Shown piece by piece: positions 50,931 to 62,330 of a DNA stretch of 64,000 bases. The position numbers and the translations under genes are program-made. Within the stretch, counting starts at the first letter, position 1. Every line of letters starts with the position of its first letter. The stretch comes from Cycas panzhihuaensis (Eukaryota; Cycadophyta), in assembly GCA_023213395.1 (NCBI GenBank), contig CM041465.1, positions 43,221,741 to 43,285,740 of the forward strand, in the 5' to 3' direction. The notes beneath the pieces were generated by a model. It was not told the origin of the DNA, searched no databases, and saw only the letters and a program-made list of their open reading frames with translations.

Positions 50931-51850
50931 TTTTCCTTTCTGAATTTCAGCTCTTCTTTATGGACATTGATATGGATAATGCTCGGTTTGTCTACAATGG
51001 TAACATACATCAAAGGATCTACAATCGCTGGAAAAGTGACCTGGATTTCCGTAGTTAAAGCACACTCTAGCTTATCGGGGAGGAATGTTACGTCCTCGTC
51101 CTTGGTTGTCTTGCCATCTCCCGCAAGATGAGCCTTTAGTATATAGAGCACTAACACGATTGCGAAATTGCCCCCTTCCTTTGGGTCCTAAATCAAGTTT
51201 GGTGACAAAGGCATCCTCTATCTCCACTGTACCTTCATATCACTTGTTTTTTTGCTCTAGTTTTAACAACAATCCTGTCAATGTATCAAGAGTCATTGTA
51301 TTAATTTGATCATTATTAGTGATTGTGTTAATTGTAACATCAAATGATTTTGGGAGCTTGTTTGCTATCATTTCGGCAATCTCTTATTCTTCTATCTTCG
51401 CTCCTACACTTAACAAGTCATTTCAGATTAAAACAACTTATGAAGAAATTCTTAAACTGTTTTAGTTTCCTTCATGTGTAGCTTGAACAATTCTTCTTTC
51501 AAGGCTATGATCCGAGCCCTATTTTTCTGGCCGAATATATTTTTAAACATTTTTTAGACTTCTAAAGATGAGTTTAGATTTTTAACATAAATAAGAAGCA
51601 TATTTGAAACGAAGAGTTTTAATGTAATTAATCCTATATTATCTCTCTCTTCCCTACTAAGTAGGTCAATGTCATTATCATCAAGTTTTGTTTCTAAACC
51701 TGTGGCTATCTTCCATGCATTTTTAGCTCTTAGCAATGCTTCTACTTTGATTTTCCATATATGATAATTGGAAGTAGTAAGTTTGTCTTGATTAGACAGA
51801 GCCGAGACATGGAAGCCATTCTAAATGCTGAGAACAAGGTCTGAAATCAA
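50931..51850 (-). pseudogene. Copia-Y gag with two zinc knuckles (broken)
   Basis: The NYHIWKIKVEALLRAKNAWK wording near 51715-51775 marks the capsid N-terminus, then a 60-codon open piece (51736-51554). Two tandem knuckles lie at about 50970-51060: CFNYGNPGHFSSDC, whose second Cys is Tyr, and CYHCRQTEHYPYQC, an intact CX2CX4HX4C. A clear start codon is not visible; the frame upstream of the NYHIW motif meets a TAG near 51820. Several stops and frame changes. Confidence 0.78.
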
Positions 51851-53523
51851 AGACAATGTCTGGTCATATAACTGTATGGATTTTCATACGAAAATGAGGG
51901 TGTACAAACTGGTAAGAAACATACCTCGAATCAAAGTGTTTCATGAGAGGATTTCAGATCTGTGATTATTTTTTGGAGATGATTTTTCGTTAGGAAGAAA
52001 ATTGACTTGAAAGCTTCAAATGGGCGACTAGGTTTTTGAGGAAAAATCCTTTTAAATCTTCAATAATATTCAATGAAATTGGTCTCAATCTCTTCATATT
52101 GCAAAATCAAACATATTAGATCTTGGATTTACCAGACATAGGTGAGGAGGTACCTAGGGATAAATGAATTACTCAGGAGCAATAAGCACAGCAATTGGGA
52201 GCTCAACTGTCAGATATTTCAACTTTAGGAATATGTATCGCAGCCATCGCCTCGAAGCAATGACGATGGGTCGCTCATTTTTTTTTAACTCGAGTAATAC
52301 TGAGCTAGAAGAATTTGTATGTGTTAACTGAGATGCATTCCATGCTTCTCAAAATGGTGCAAGGAGAAAAATTCAAGTGGGCTTCTTTTGTCTCTGGTAA
52401 ACGTTTGGAGAAATTGAATAATATTAAAATTAGTACTCAGTCTGTAGTTTTTTGTCACAAAACTCTTCTTCAAGGGATATTATATTCCAATGTCTTAGTC
52501 TCGATCTGCCACAAGCAGAGTAGGGACAATCTTTCTTGGCTTGTTGGACATAGTATTTAAAAAAGCGGGCACAAGAAAAGGAATGGCTAATTCAAATTTA
52601 GGAGCAGGTAAAATGTTGGATCCTGTAGAAGAAGCATTTGAGTAATCCCCAACCTACATTGAGAGAAAAGGAACAAAACAAAAGGTAACGAGAAGAGGCA
52701 ACCTCGCTAGCTAGAGAACAAAGGAAAAAAAAGCAGAAGGAGATAAGTAAAGAATGTGAAAAGGAGGAAAATAAAAGGGAGTAAATTAGGAAAGGCAAGC
52801 AAAAGGAAGGAGAGGGTGGGGTACCTATCAAAGAAAAGATTCTGGAAGAAGAATCTTAGACATAACAATGATCAACCAAGCTCCTAATTACATAAGAAGA
52901 GAGGAAAAGGAGAAAAAAAATAGTAACAGAGAAAAGAAAGGAAGAAATAATGAGAATCTTGAGTAGCCAACCAACTGATGTGGATTTTGACTCCAATGAG
53001 GAATTTTTGGAAAAGGGAATAGATCCCATGGAGTGCAAACCATATAACATGGTGCATTGGAAAACTTCCTTCTTGGCTAAAGCCACTTAGCAGTTGGTTA
53101 CTGAACTAGAGACTTGAAAAAAGTGCCCACCACTTGATATGCAACGAGTTTAGAAGGAAGAAGATCAATTGGTAGCCTGTGAATCTAAGTTAGACATTTT
53201 AATAAAATTTATTATGCATTGGGTGGATGATGTATCCAGAGTTGAACATCAAGGGAAAATTTTTCAAAATCATTTCAATAAATAGATTCCATCGAATTGG
53301 AAAAGGTAATACACAAGCTGGGGGGTTGGATTCTACAGACACAACATGATGTTGCTCATGATAATTAGTATTGGACCATGATTTCTTCACTACAGAGACA
53401 ACTAGCTTCTACTCCGTTGACAAATAACGAATTGTAGGAAAAAAATTAGCAACTACATTCAGGGCAAAAGCCTACGATGGCTCAACTGGAAGTGTTGCGA
53501 GATGTGGGAATTTTGTATGACCA
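51851..53523. other. Unidentified DNA between Copia-Y and X2
   Basis: 51851 to about 52140 may be the Copia-Y leader. Beyond it no gag, pol or host domain is recognised. A plus-strand ORF of 81 codons (52315-52560) has no motif I know. 52660-52840 is strongly purine-rich on the plus strand and reads as a Lys/Glu-rich broken frame. The segment 52950-53523 has short plus-strand frames (for example DVDFDSNEEFLEKGIDPMEC) broken by stops. It could be a decayed element interrupted by X2. Confidence 0.4.
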
Positions 53524-54079
53524 TGTTGAGAAGGCCAAAGGTTAAGAATGCCTAAGACCAATAATATCCAAGATCATAAGGATAGTTCACTCTAGTTCTA
53601 GAAAGCACAAGAGCATAACTAACAAGGGAATGAAGTAAAAAGATAAGCAAGACCAAGATCAAAGGAGCAAGATGATAACAAGTATGAGGAGAAGGAATTA
53701 GTCCAACTCCAAAGGAATACCAGTTGATTGGCAAACTGATAGCATAATATTACACTCCAACTCTACATGTGAGACATGAGGAAAGGTCTCAATATATAGA
53801 AAAATTGAGGTTACCTAACAACATTGGATGTTTGACAAGTGGCAAACATCCAAGCTACATGCAATGCATGTCATGCATGGACATATGTCCTTTTGAGCAC
53901 TCAATTGAGCAAAGATGCATGAGGGTCCATTTGACCCTTTTGTTACCATGTTATGTCACTAGGAGGAATGTGGGTGTGCACTTTATCACTTAAGTGATAA
54001 GTCACCCCATAGAGTACAAAATAATGAATGAAAGAATAAAGTGAATAAAGTACATAACATGTAAACATAAGGTTTAACA
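53524..54079 (-). repeat. X2 3' LTR
   Basis: 556 bp. On the minus strand it starts TGTTAAACCTTATG and ends CCTTCTCAACA. It pairs with 60366-60938 and is related to the X1 LTRs. Confidence 0.94.
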
Positions 54080-54090
54080 CCCCCCCTTAC
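54080..54090 (-). other. X2 polypurine tract
   Basis: Minus-strand AGTAAGGGGGGG directly before TGTTAAACC; seven G, against 20 in X1. Confidence 0.85.
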
Positions 54091-54094
54091 TATT

Positions 54095-54750
54095 TACAAT
54101 GTTAAGTCAGACGCCAAGACCATCTCTGAATTTTACAATTTTTTCTCTACCAAGAGGCTTGGTAAAGATATCTACTGTCTGCTCCTCTGTAGGTCTGTAC
54201 TGGAGGTTGATCTCACCATTTTGCACATGTTCTTTGATGAAGTGATGATGAACCTCGATGTGTTTGGTCTGTGCATGAAAAATTGGATTCTTGGCCAACT
54301 TGAGTACACTTTGATTGTCACAATATATCCTGGTGGGGTGATTTTGCTCAAGTCCAAGTTCCCCAAGAATCCGTCGTAGCTAGATAACCTCACAAGCTAC
54401 GCTGACAACAACTTTGTACTCTACGTCAGTGGAGGACAAGGTAACATTGGGTTGCTTCTTGCAACTCCACGAAACAACTCCTGAAACAAGGGTAAAACAA
54501 TAACTCAAGGTGGATCTCCTGCTATCCTAACAACCTGCCCAATCAGAATCTGAGAACCCTTCCAAGATGAAGTCCTCATTATATGCATACTGAAGGCCAT
54601 ACTGCAATGTTCCTTTGATGTATTTGAGTATGCGTTTTGCTGTATTCCAATGCTTCTGATTGGGTTGAGACATGAATCTAGAACAAATCCCAACTGTAAA
54701 TGAAATGTCCGGTCGAGTGTTGGTCAGATAAATGAGGCTACCAATCAACT
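54095..54750 (-). pseudogene. X2 RNase H
   Basis: MIGSLIYLTNTRPDISFTVG (54748-54690), KHWNTAKRILKYIKGTLQYG, the FSDSDWAGC block, then after frame changes and stops FHAQTKHIEVHHHFIKEHVQ and EEQTVDIFTKPLGREKIVKF to 54107. The STEAEY-type catalytic block (about 54420) is altered and stops fall in the centre of the domain. Confidence 0.88.
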
Positions 54751-55711
54751 ATCGATAAAGAGTGGGATCTGCAGGTTCAGCTTCCTCATTAAGAGTAAGC
54801 TTTGTTCCATTCTCCATAGGCGTTGGTGCAGGTTTGCAGTCATGCATCCTGAATCGCTGCAAAATGTCCCAAGAATATTATGCTTGGGATATGAAGATAG
54901 AGCCTGGTTGTTGCCATACCTCAAAGCCTAGATCTGTCATCTTGAAACTTCTCTTCAAATCATCCTGAAGAATTTGTATCATCTTAGTGTCATTACCAAT
55001 GATCACTAAGTCATCAACATAAAAGACAATAAAGATAGCATGGTCTTTCCCAACTTTGATGCACACGTTAGGGTCTGATGTGGATTGATGAAAACCATGT
55101 CTAAAAAAATAATCATCAATGTTTGAATACCATGCACGAGGAGCTTGTTTCAAGCCATACAAAGCCTTTTTCAGGCGACAAACCAAGTGCTCCTTGCCTT
55201 GTACTTTGTAACCAGGAGGTTGCTCCAAATATACCTCCTCTTGAAGATCGCCATTGAGAATGGCGCTCTTCACGTCCATCTGATAAGCTGCCCATTTGCA
55301 TTGAGCAACTAAGGCCAAGATGCGTTTGATGGTGTTCATATTGCCAACAGGTGCAAAAGTTTCCTCATAGTCAATGCCTTCTTTTTGTTTGAAGCCCTTT
55401 GCAACAAGTTGGGCCTTTTGGCGCTTAAGGGTACCAGCAAAATGGAATTTGGTCTTGTAGACCCATTTGTAACTGATTGCCTGTTTATGCTTAGGTAATT
55501 CTACCAAATCCCATGTTCCATTCTTTTCAATAGAATTGATTTCTTCATCCATAGTAGCTTTCCAATTGTCATTTTGAGATGCCTCCACAAAGGTGGAGAG
55601 CTCATTAACACAAAGAACATCAGCCATAAGTGCATAATTGGTTTGTTGTCTATATTTAGATGGACGCTTTCCTTCAATAATCTGGCGTCTTAAACAGTTT
55701 GTGTAAACCAT
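54751..55711 (-). pseudogene. X2 reverse transcriptase
   Basis: Open for 277 codons (55711-54878), nearly full length. It reads EEINSIEKNGTWDLVELPKH, KWVYKTKFHFAGTLKRQKAQ, LVAKGFKQKEGIDYEETFAP, the YQMDVKSAILNGDLQEEVYL block, [20 protein letters not shown] and FYVDDLVIIGNDTK, with an intact YVDD at 55010-55021. A frame change at about 54890 separates the end (FRMHDCKPAPTPMENGTKL). The catalytic centre looks sound. This is the region missing from X1. Confidence 0.92.
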
Positions 55712-56788
55712 TTTGGCAATTTTTTAATTGATGTGATTTGAACCTCAATGTCTTTTGGTTTGAGTGATGGATGAAAAGAAGATGTGCTAGGATCGAGTGG
55801 AATAGTATTTGATGATGTAGACGGTCTAGCTGGTGCAAATGATGCACATGATGTGGAAGATTGAGAGGGAAGGAAATCCTCAACAATCTTTTTGTCTTTA
55901 TCAAGAGGAGGTTGGATGGATGCAGATTCAAACTTCTTATGTTCTTCTTCAACAACGATTACATCTTTTGAGAGATGCATTTTCTTCCCAATAGGATCAT
56001 ATAACTTGTAAGCTTTACTATGAGTGGCATAACTTACAAAGATGCATTTTAGACTATGTTTGTCTAACCTAGATCTTTGTTGATTAGGAATGTGCATGTA
56101 TGCAAGCACCCAAATGTCCTTAAGTGACTGACGATAGGCTTTTTGCTAGACCATGCTTCTTCTGGTGTGATGTCGGTGACTGCTGAAGTAGGACTCCAAT
56201 TTGCCGCATAAGCAGCTGTGTGGAATGCTTATGTCCAATATGCTCGTGTGAGCTAGATTCATTCTCTACTTCATGCTTGAATTCCTTGAACGTTTAAAAT
56301 GCTTTAGACTTTTGCTTGAGGAAGTAAACCCAAACTTTGTGAGAGAAATCATCTATGAAAGAGATGTAATACAATGCTCCTCCAAAAGATGTTGTGGACA
56401 TAGGTCCACATAAATCAGAATGTATCAGCTGCAAAGGATATGATGCACGCCATGGTTTGCCTTTAGGAAAAGGCAATCTATGTTGTGTCCCCATTATACA
56501 AGCTTTACAAAGGCATTTTGAACCATATATCTTTGGAAGTCCATGCACCATGTGCTTGTTTATCATCAACTTGATATTGTCTAAACTTAAGTGGCCTAGA
56601 TGATGATGCCAAAGTTGCATCTTTGTTGATGATTGCATGACAAAGTAAGCAGGATCAAGAGTTATGTTATTTGCATCCAACTTATAAAGGCCATGGTCTT
56701 CATGACCAATGGCTACAACCTGATCATGCTTGTCACTGATGATATATTTCCTATTTTTAAGCAAAATGCTCATCTGTTGCTTGTCCAA
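55690..56788 (-). pseudogene. X2 integrase and linker, catalytic core deleted
   Basis: GAG-pre-integrase and core start are open (56788-56294): WHHHLGHLSLDNIKLMINKH, CLCKACIMGTQHRLPF, LQLIHSDLCGPMSTTSFGGA (first Asp present) and ISFIDDFSHKVWVYFL. After VENESS (about 56265) the sequence jumps to AFHTAAYAANWSPTSAVTD wording, so roughly 80 residues with the second Asp and the Glu are missing. Then HIPNQQRSRLDKHSLKCIFV and the Ser/Pro-rich linker (56109-55690). A clean internal deletion makes the integrase inactive. Confidence 0.9.
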
Positions 56789-57265
56789 TTAGCTAACAAA
56801 TAGCAAACTCTTCTTCATGGAAGGAATGTAGTAGGCATCACCATTGGGAGATGTTAAGGAAGGATTTGAAGAAGAATGAAATGAGGCAACTTTGCTTATA
56901 CTAAAAATCTGCACTGATTCATTGTTGCCAAAGGTTATTGATTTACCATTTCCTTCTTTGATGTCATAAAGAAGTTCTTCACTTCCAGTCATGTCACGTG
57001 ATGCCCCTAAGTCGATGATCCAAGTTTGATCAACATCTGAAGTGTGATAAGCACAAAGTAGCTTATCCTCTTCTGCAAACTGATTTGTGTGGCGTTGATT
57101 GCCACCTCTGAAACCCCCCATTCCTCTTTGACCTCCTCGATATGCACCTCGATTTGGTTGAGGGGGATAGTGTTGTTTCTGTTGTTGAAACCGTTGTTGC
57201 TACTAGAACTGTTGACAAGGCTGTTGTTGCCTTTGATGCTGCTGATGTGGTTGCTGCTAATATGT
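56789..57265 (-). pseudogene. X2 protease
   Basis: 57121-56789 is open for 110 codons: TWIIDLGASRDMTGSEELLY carries the active site as DLGA where copia proteases have DSGA, then ITFGNNESVQIFSISKVASF and YYIPSMKKSLLFVS before a stop. The upstream part (57130-57265) is Gln/Asn-rich and out of frame. The Ser-to-Leu change in the active-site triplet is expected to impair activity. Confidence 0.85.
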
Positions 57266-58070
57266 ATGCTAAAGGTCGGCTTTCTTCTTTCGACAATCAG
57301 GAGCTATGTGGCCAACCTTGCCACAACAATGACAAATGACATTGGCTTTTGAGGTGTCAATGTTCATATTCCTAAACTATTTTGTAAGTGAAGGTTTGGG
57401 ATTTTGTTTGGCCTTTAACTTGGCCATGAAAGCTCTTGAAGTAGATGCACCATCATAATTTTCTTTATCATAAATTTGTTCCTCTTGAAATAATAAGCTC
57501 TCAAGTTGATTGAAGAACATGATTGAAAGAGAGCCATCTTGTGTGACAAATGAGATGAAGCTATTGAAATCTTTAGGCAAAGATCGAATAGTGGTTGTTA
57601 CAAGCTCATCTCTAGAAGTAGGTTTGCCTAAACTATTCAACTCATTACAAATTTCTTTAATAGAAGCAAGAAATGCTGACATAGGCTTTACATACTTTAT
57701 AGAATAAAGTTTTGCTTTCACTAACAAAATGCGAGCTTCATCTCACCTTTCATACAAAGAGGACAAAATGTCCCAAGCTTCTTTAGATATTTCAGCATTT
57801 GAAATGTTTTGATCAACATTCACATTTAATCATATGCAAAAATGCCAAGGCTATTTCATCCTTGGCCTCCCAAGTAGCAACATAATCAGCATCAGGATTA
57901 ACAACAACACCATCAATCTCTATAGGTTCAGGTAAAGGAATTCTGCCAAAAACATAGCCCCAAAGTTCATTCATCTTTAAGAGGTTTTGTGTTTGCCTCT
58001 TCCAATCTTGATAATTCTCTTGACCTGTCAACTTGATTGTACATGCATTAAGCATGTTTAAAGCATCCAT
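57266..58070 (-). pseudogene. X2 gag (frameshifted)
   Basis: Starts at the ATG complementing 58068-58070: MDALNMLNACTIKLTGQENY, then QDWKRQTQNLLKMNELWGYV with the NYxDW motif. Open to 57813, frame change, then 57727-57377: LYSIKYVKPMSAFLASIKEI, FNQLESLLFQEEQIYDKENY, then after a stop the zinc knuckle CHCCGKVGHIAPDC (about 57290-57335, intact). The start is preferred because X1 has the same first residues. Confidence 0.88.
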
Positions 58071-60351
58071 GTTAAAGTTGTAAAGAGTTTGAAGCTAGCA
58101 TGTGACTTGGAAACTCAATGTTTTTGTCGCTTAAGTTCCACCTTCTAACAAAACCAACAGTCCTGATCTTACTAGAAGATCCAACAACTGAATGGAGTTA
58201 TGAGGGGGTGAAAGACTTGGCAAAAGAGTTGGTCCAACCCTTATCTATAGAAGAGATCCAACAGTTGACCAAGCCAAATCTAGGACAAGGCAGGTAGTGT
58301 TGATCAGCATGGACGTACCATGCCTTTCCTAGGATTCACAGCCCCAACAACACCCTTTTCGAACCTCCTTTCCCTCAAACAACCTTAATTGTCGTGCACT
58401 GACCGTATAGTCGGTCGGTCTCCTAGGGAATTTACCAAGCTTAAGGTTATTTTAGAGGCAAGGTTTGAACTTTTTTCGGGCCTCTCCAACAAGATTTTAA
58501 AGTCACTTTTTAGAAGATTAAAGTGGACTTAGGATTTATTTTACTTTGATGATGTACTTATGAAAGATGCTTGATTAAGCTTACAATTAAAAGGCTTCAA
58601 AAAAAGCAATCTAGTACATCAAATGAACACTTAGAAGTGTTGTTACAAGAGCACTTAATGAAGTGGAAGAGTGCTATACAAATCCAAGTGAAATATGCTT
58701 GAGTACAATGAGTTTTGAGAAAGTAAGCACTGGAAAAAAATGCTAAGTACTCAATGAAGGAAAGCAAAGCCTTGTGATGAAAAGTACAAGTGGGTTCCTT
58801 TTAATGCTCAAGATTGAAGAGAAGAAGACCACTTGCAAAATGAAGACACTAAGCACCAAGTGTTTGGACTTTAAAACAGTCCCAACGATCAACAAATAAA
58901 GTGATTTTATTAAGTAAAAGTGTTCATGAACCCTTTTTTGTGACTAAGGGCAATAGGTCACCATGCAAGGTGCCTTAGAAAAAGTATTGAGATAATAATA
59001 AATATCACTTTGACAAAATATTAACACTTTAAAATCACTTTAACAAGGCTTTTTAACACTCGTACAACATGAAATAAGTGTTAAATAAAGCTTGGAATGC
59101 CATAAAACAAAGGCTGAAACTTTAATTTTTTTAGAACTTTGAGCAACAAGTAGGGAGCCTTAGTAAGCACTTTAAAACAAGTATTTTTAATCTTCAATGA
59201 TAAGAAAATGACTTAGCATCAACCATTTAATGAACTCACTAAGTATCAAAGATGATTTTTTCTTTAAAAAATTTAAGCTAATGGTTACCATGCAAGGTGC
59301 CTTTAATAAGAAAAGCTTAAAAAAGGAAAAAAAATCACTTTTTAATGTGAATAATAACAGAAAACTCATGGATTAGTCCTTTTGACACAAAAGTGAGATT
59401 AATGATGTCAAAAGACTGAAAAATCACTGAAAAAACACTGAATTTGGCTTTAAAAAAGTGATTTTTAGTGATTTAAAGCACTTAACATGAAACTTCATAA
59501 TATAAAAGGTTTATGAAAAAGAGAATATTCAAAAGAATATTCTTAAAATTAATAACTAAAGTTCAAAAGGTTAAAGTGACTTTGAAATATTTCAAAAAAT
59601 TGATTGAATTGGTCGAACGACAGCTCGAACAACTTTCTGAATCACGCAAGAGGCCCGAACTCGATGAAGACTCAACAGATCATCACGAAATTTGGAGGGC
59701 TGTGTCGCACACTATGTATAGAGGTACATCTTTGATTTGAGCTTAGTTCATAGCCTATGGACAGATAACGAACAAAATGAGTCTAAAGTTGGGCGCACGG
59801 TGGAGAATGAGAAAACGACGATGTAGCACCGTTTATCACTTCCGTACGGCCTTGAGAAGAATGTGTGGGACCCACAGAGAGTGTGCAATCTTCTTTAGAT
59901 GAGCAAGACATTTCAGCAGCAATGCATGAGTAATTTAAACTCTCTAAGTGGGGTTTGAGGGTTGAAAATGCCTAGAATTAAATCACAGCCTGTAGGAAGT
60001 CTGTAGCTTGAGATAATCTCATCCAGTGAGATTTAGAAACCATCATAATACTCTAACACCTTGATCTGCAAGAAGAATTAGCTAAAAAGTCCAATTTTTG
60101 GTGGAAAAAACACAAGAAAACATGAGTAAACCAACTCAAGACCTCTGATGAAGGTCTGAAAAAGATTTCAGATTAGTGTATAATGAGCTCCAACCTTTAG
60201 AATACTCTAGAAAAGTCTTGATCTGCAATGGTAAGTTTAAACAAACCTTGGATCGCCTTCGGAGAGCGAAGGTCATCACCAAGGATTTGTAAAACCCACT
60301 TTAAGTCTCCCTTGAATAAGAATTCAAAACAGAGGGAACTAGTCTCCTCTA
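58071..60351 (-). other. X2 5' leader
   Basis: About 2.3 kb without coding sequence, homologous to both parts of the X1 leader. 58500-59480 is dense in CACTT/AAGTG words. Around 59610-59910 the sequence is GC-richer. The AAGGTCATCACCAAGG stretch near the PBS is also in X1. Confidence 0.85.
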
Positions 60352-60363
60352 GCTCTAATACCA
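60352..60363 (-). other. X2 primer-binding site
   Basis: Minus-strand TGGTATTAGAGC, one change from the initiator tRNA-Met PBS, two bases after the LTR end. Confidence 0.88.
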
Positions 60364-60365
60364 AA

Positions 60366-60938
60366 TGTTGAGAAGGCCAAAGTTTAAGAATGCCTAAGAC
60401 CAATAATATGCAAGATCATGAAGATAGTTCAGTCTAGTTCTAGGAAGCATAAGAACATAACTAACAAGGGAATGGAGTAAAAAGATAAGCAAGACCAAGA
60501 TCAAAGGAGCAAGATGATACCAAAGTATGAGGAGAAGGAATTAGTCCAACTCCAAAGAAATACCAGTTGATTAGCAAACTGATAGCATAACATTACACTC
60601 CACCTCTACATGTGAGGCATGAGGAGAGATCTCAATATATAGAGAAACTGAGCTTACCTAACATCATTGGATGTTTGACAAGTGGAAAACATCCAAGCTA
60701 TATGCAATGCATGTCTTGCATGTCATGCATGAAGGACATGTGTCTTTCTGGGCTTTCAAGTGAGCAAAGATGCATGAGGGTCCATTTGACCCTTTAATTA
60801 CCATGTTATATCACTAGGAGGAATGTGGGTGTGCATTTTATCACTTAAGTGACAAGTCACCCCATAAAGTACAAAATAATGAATGAAAGAATAAAGCAAA
60901 TAAAATACATACTTAACATGTAAACATAAGGTTTAACA
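60366..60938 (-). repeat. X2 5' LTR
   Basis: 573 bp, pair of 53524-54079. TSD GACCA follows at 60939-60943. Confidence 0.94.
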
Positions 60939-60943
60939 GACCA

Positions 60944-61640
60944 TTGCAAGAATCATGGGATTCCTTCACCCAGCACGGTACGTTGACCCGACCCCCAAAC
61001 TGTTCACCATACGATGATGAAGATTTGATAATAACAATAGTTCATTAAAGAAAATTCCAAAATTTTTAGGGGGGTAAGGAATGGAGTTGTGAAATTTTTG
61101 AAATTTTGAAAATTTGTATGAGTGAAGACACTCATAAGAATAGTGATGAGGGAGATGTGTGTTAGGGAAATATGTCGGTTGTGACATAACCAAAGGCCGT
61201 GCAAGACAAGAATTCAAAGGGAAGACGGTTGCAACCTAGGACGGAAGGCAAGTAAACGAAAAGCAATCACATTGGCACTTGGTCGAGCAACCGCAAAAAC
61301 AACATTCAATGGTTGGAAGCTGTTGCAACCAATCACAAAGTTGTAACTATTTCAGCATTCGACGGTTGTAGAATATGATTATAAGTATGTAATGGGTGTT
61401 TATAAAATGTGTGTCATGTGTGAATACTTGTTGAAGAGTACAGAGCACCATGCGCTTGTACGAATTGTAACTAAGTTCTATTGAATTGTATTAGTCATGA
61501 CCTTGTGTATTGTTCTAGGTCCGGGTCTTGTTGTGAGAGGACTAGACGCAACCCATCATTAATTTAATGATTATGGTTTGTGTTCACCCCGGTTGATTCT
61601 TTGTTATCATTTATTTAGTGATAAGATTACTATAGAATAG
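60944..61640 (+). other. Unidentified DNA, possible LTR remnant
   Basis: No coding sequence recognised. 61155-61600 has some LTR character (TGTTAGGGAAATATG at 61155; TATAAAATGTGTGTC near 61410; a short-transcript-end look near 61450). No PBS follows, so this is not established. The word TTGTGAGAGGACTAGA near 61535 recurs inverted near 15970. Confidence 0.4.
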
Positions 61641-62330
61641 AGACCAATTGGAAGCATATGTATGATCTTACTTGTGCCTGCTTATCAGTGTTATGCATGG
61701 AGATGATGTAGTACATAATAGTAAACCACAGTTCATGGGATGACCTATGAAGGAAAATGGATCGTTTGTAAACCTACCATCAACCATTTGAAAACTTTTA
61801 GGTGCATTGTATATGCACACATCCCACACGAAGATTGCAAAAAGTTGGATTGCATGAGTCAGAAGTGTATATTTTTGGGGTATTTAGATCATAATAAAGT
61901 TTATTGATTGTGGGATCTGTGGGGGAGTAAACCTATGATTAGTTGGGATGCAAAGTTTGATGAGTCAATGATGTATCATGCTAAAAATACATTTGAAGAA
62001 ACCTTTAACCCCCTCCTACTTCCATTTCCTATTGGTATTTTATTAGTAAGAGAGGTCGAGGAATTGGGTGCTATGATTCCAAGGGAAGAAGGACCGAGTG
62101 GCGAAGGTGATAATGAGGAGTCATCACATGAGGAGGCACCAGTAACACCGAGTGCTTCGATGTTGTTGTGGGAGAGGAGGACCATTGAAGATTTGGATGG
62201 GACATTGCAGAATCTTACAGATGGACAAAGAATGAGGAGCCAACATGCCAGTCAGACATTGGTAGTTAACACCATGAACTCCTATGACCCTGCTTTGTAT
62301 GATGAAGCAAAAGATGATCCTTGTTAGAGG
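61640..62330 (+). pseudogene. Copia-5 integrase C-terminal part and linker
   Basis: Reads VHGMTYEGKWIVCKPTINHL then KTFRCIVYAHIPHEDCKKLD and CMSQKCIFLGYLDHNKVY*L (61725-61905), the standard copia integrase C-terminal wording. Then an open linker (61908-62327) rich in Glu with GEGDNEESSHEEAPVTPSAS and MRSQHASQTLVVN, ending with DPALYDEAKDDPC before a stop. The catalytic core is not present. Confidence 0.82.

Larger units (their letters stand above)
37064..51850 (-). mobile_element. Copia-Y: Ty1/copia element split by Gypsy-B
   Basis: A 3' LTR (37064-37256), PPT and the end of RNase H lie left of Gypsy-B. The rest of RNase H, RT, integrase, protease and gag (48157 to about 51850) lie right of it, and the reading resumes at the Gypsy-B target duplication. 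I find no 5' LTR or PBS beyond gag, so the 5' end is lost or unrecognised. Without Gypsy-B the visible part is about 4.35 kb. Confidence 0.88.
53524..60938 (-). mobile_element. X2: full-length Ty1/copia relative of X1
   Basis: LTRs 53524-54079 (556 bp) and 60366-60938 (573 bp), PBS, PPT and the exact target duplication GACCA at 53519-53523 and 60939-60943. Length 7415 bp. Order on the minus strand: leader of about 2.3 kb, gag, protease, integrase, RT, RNase H. It keeps the regions X1 has deleted, but its integrase core is deleted and there are several frameshifts. Confidence 0.95.
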
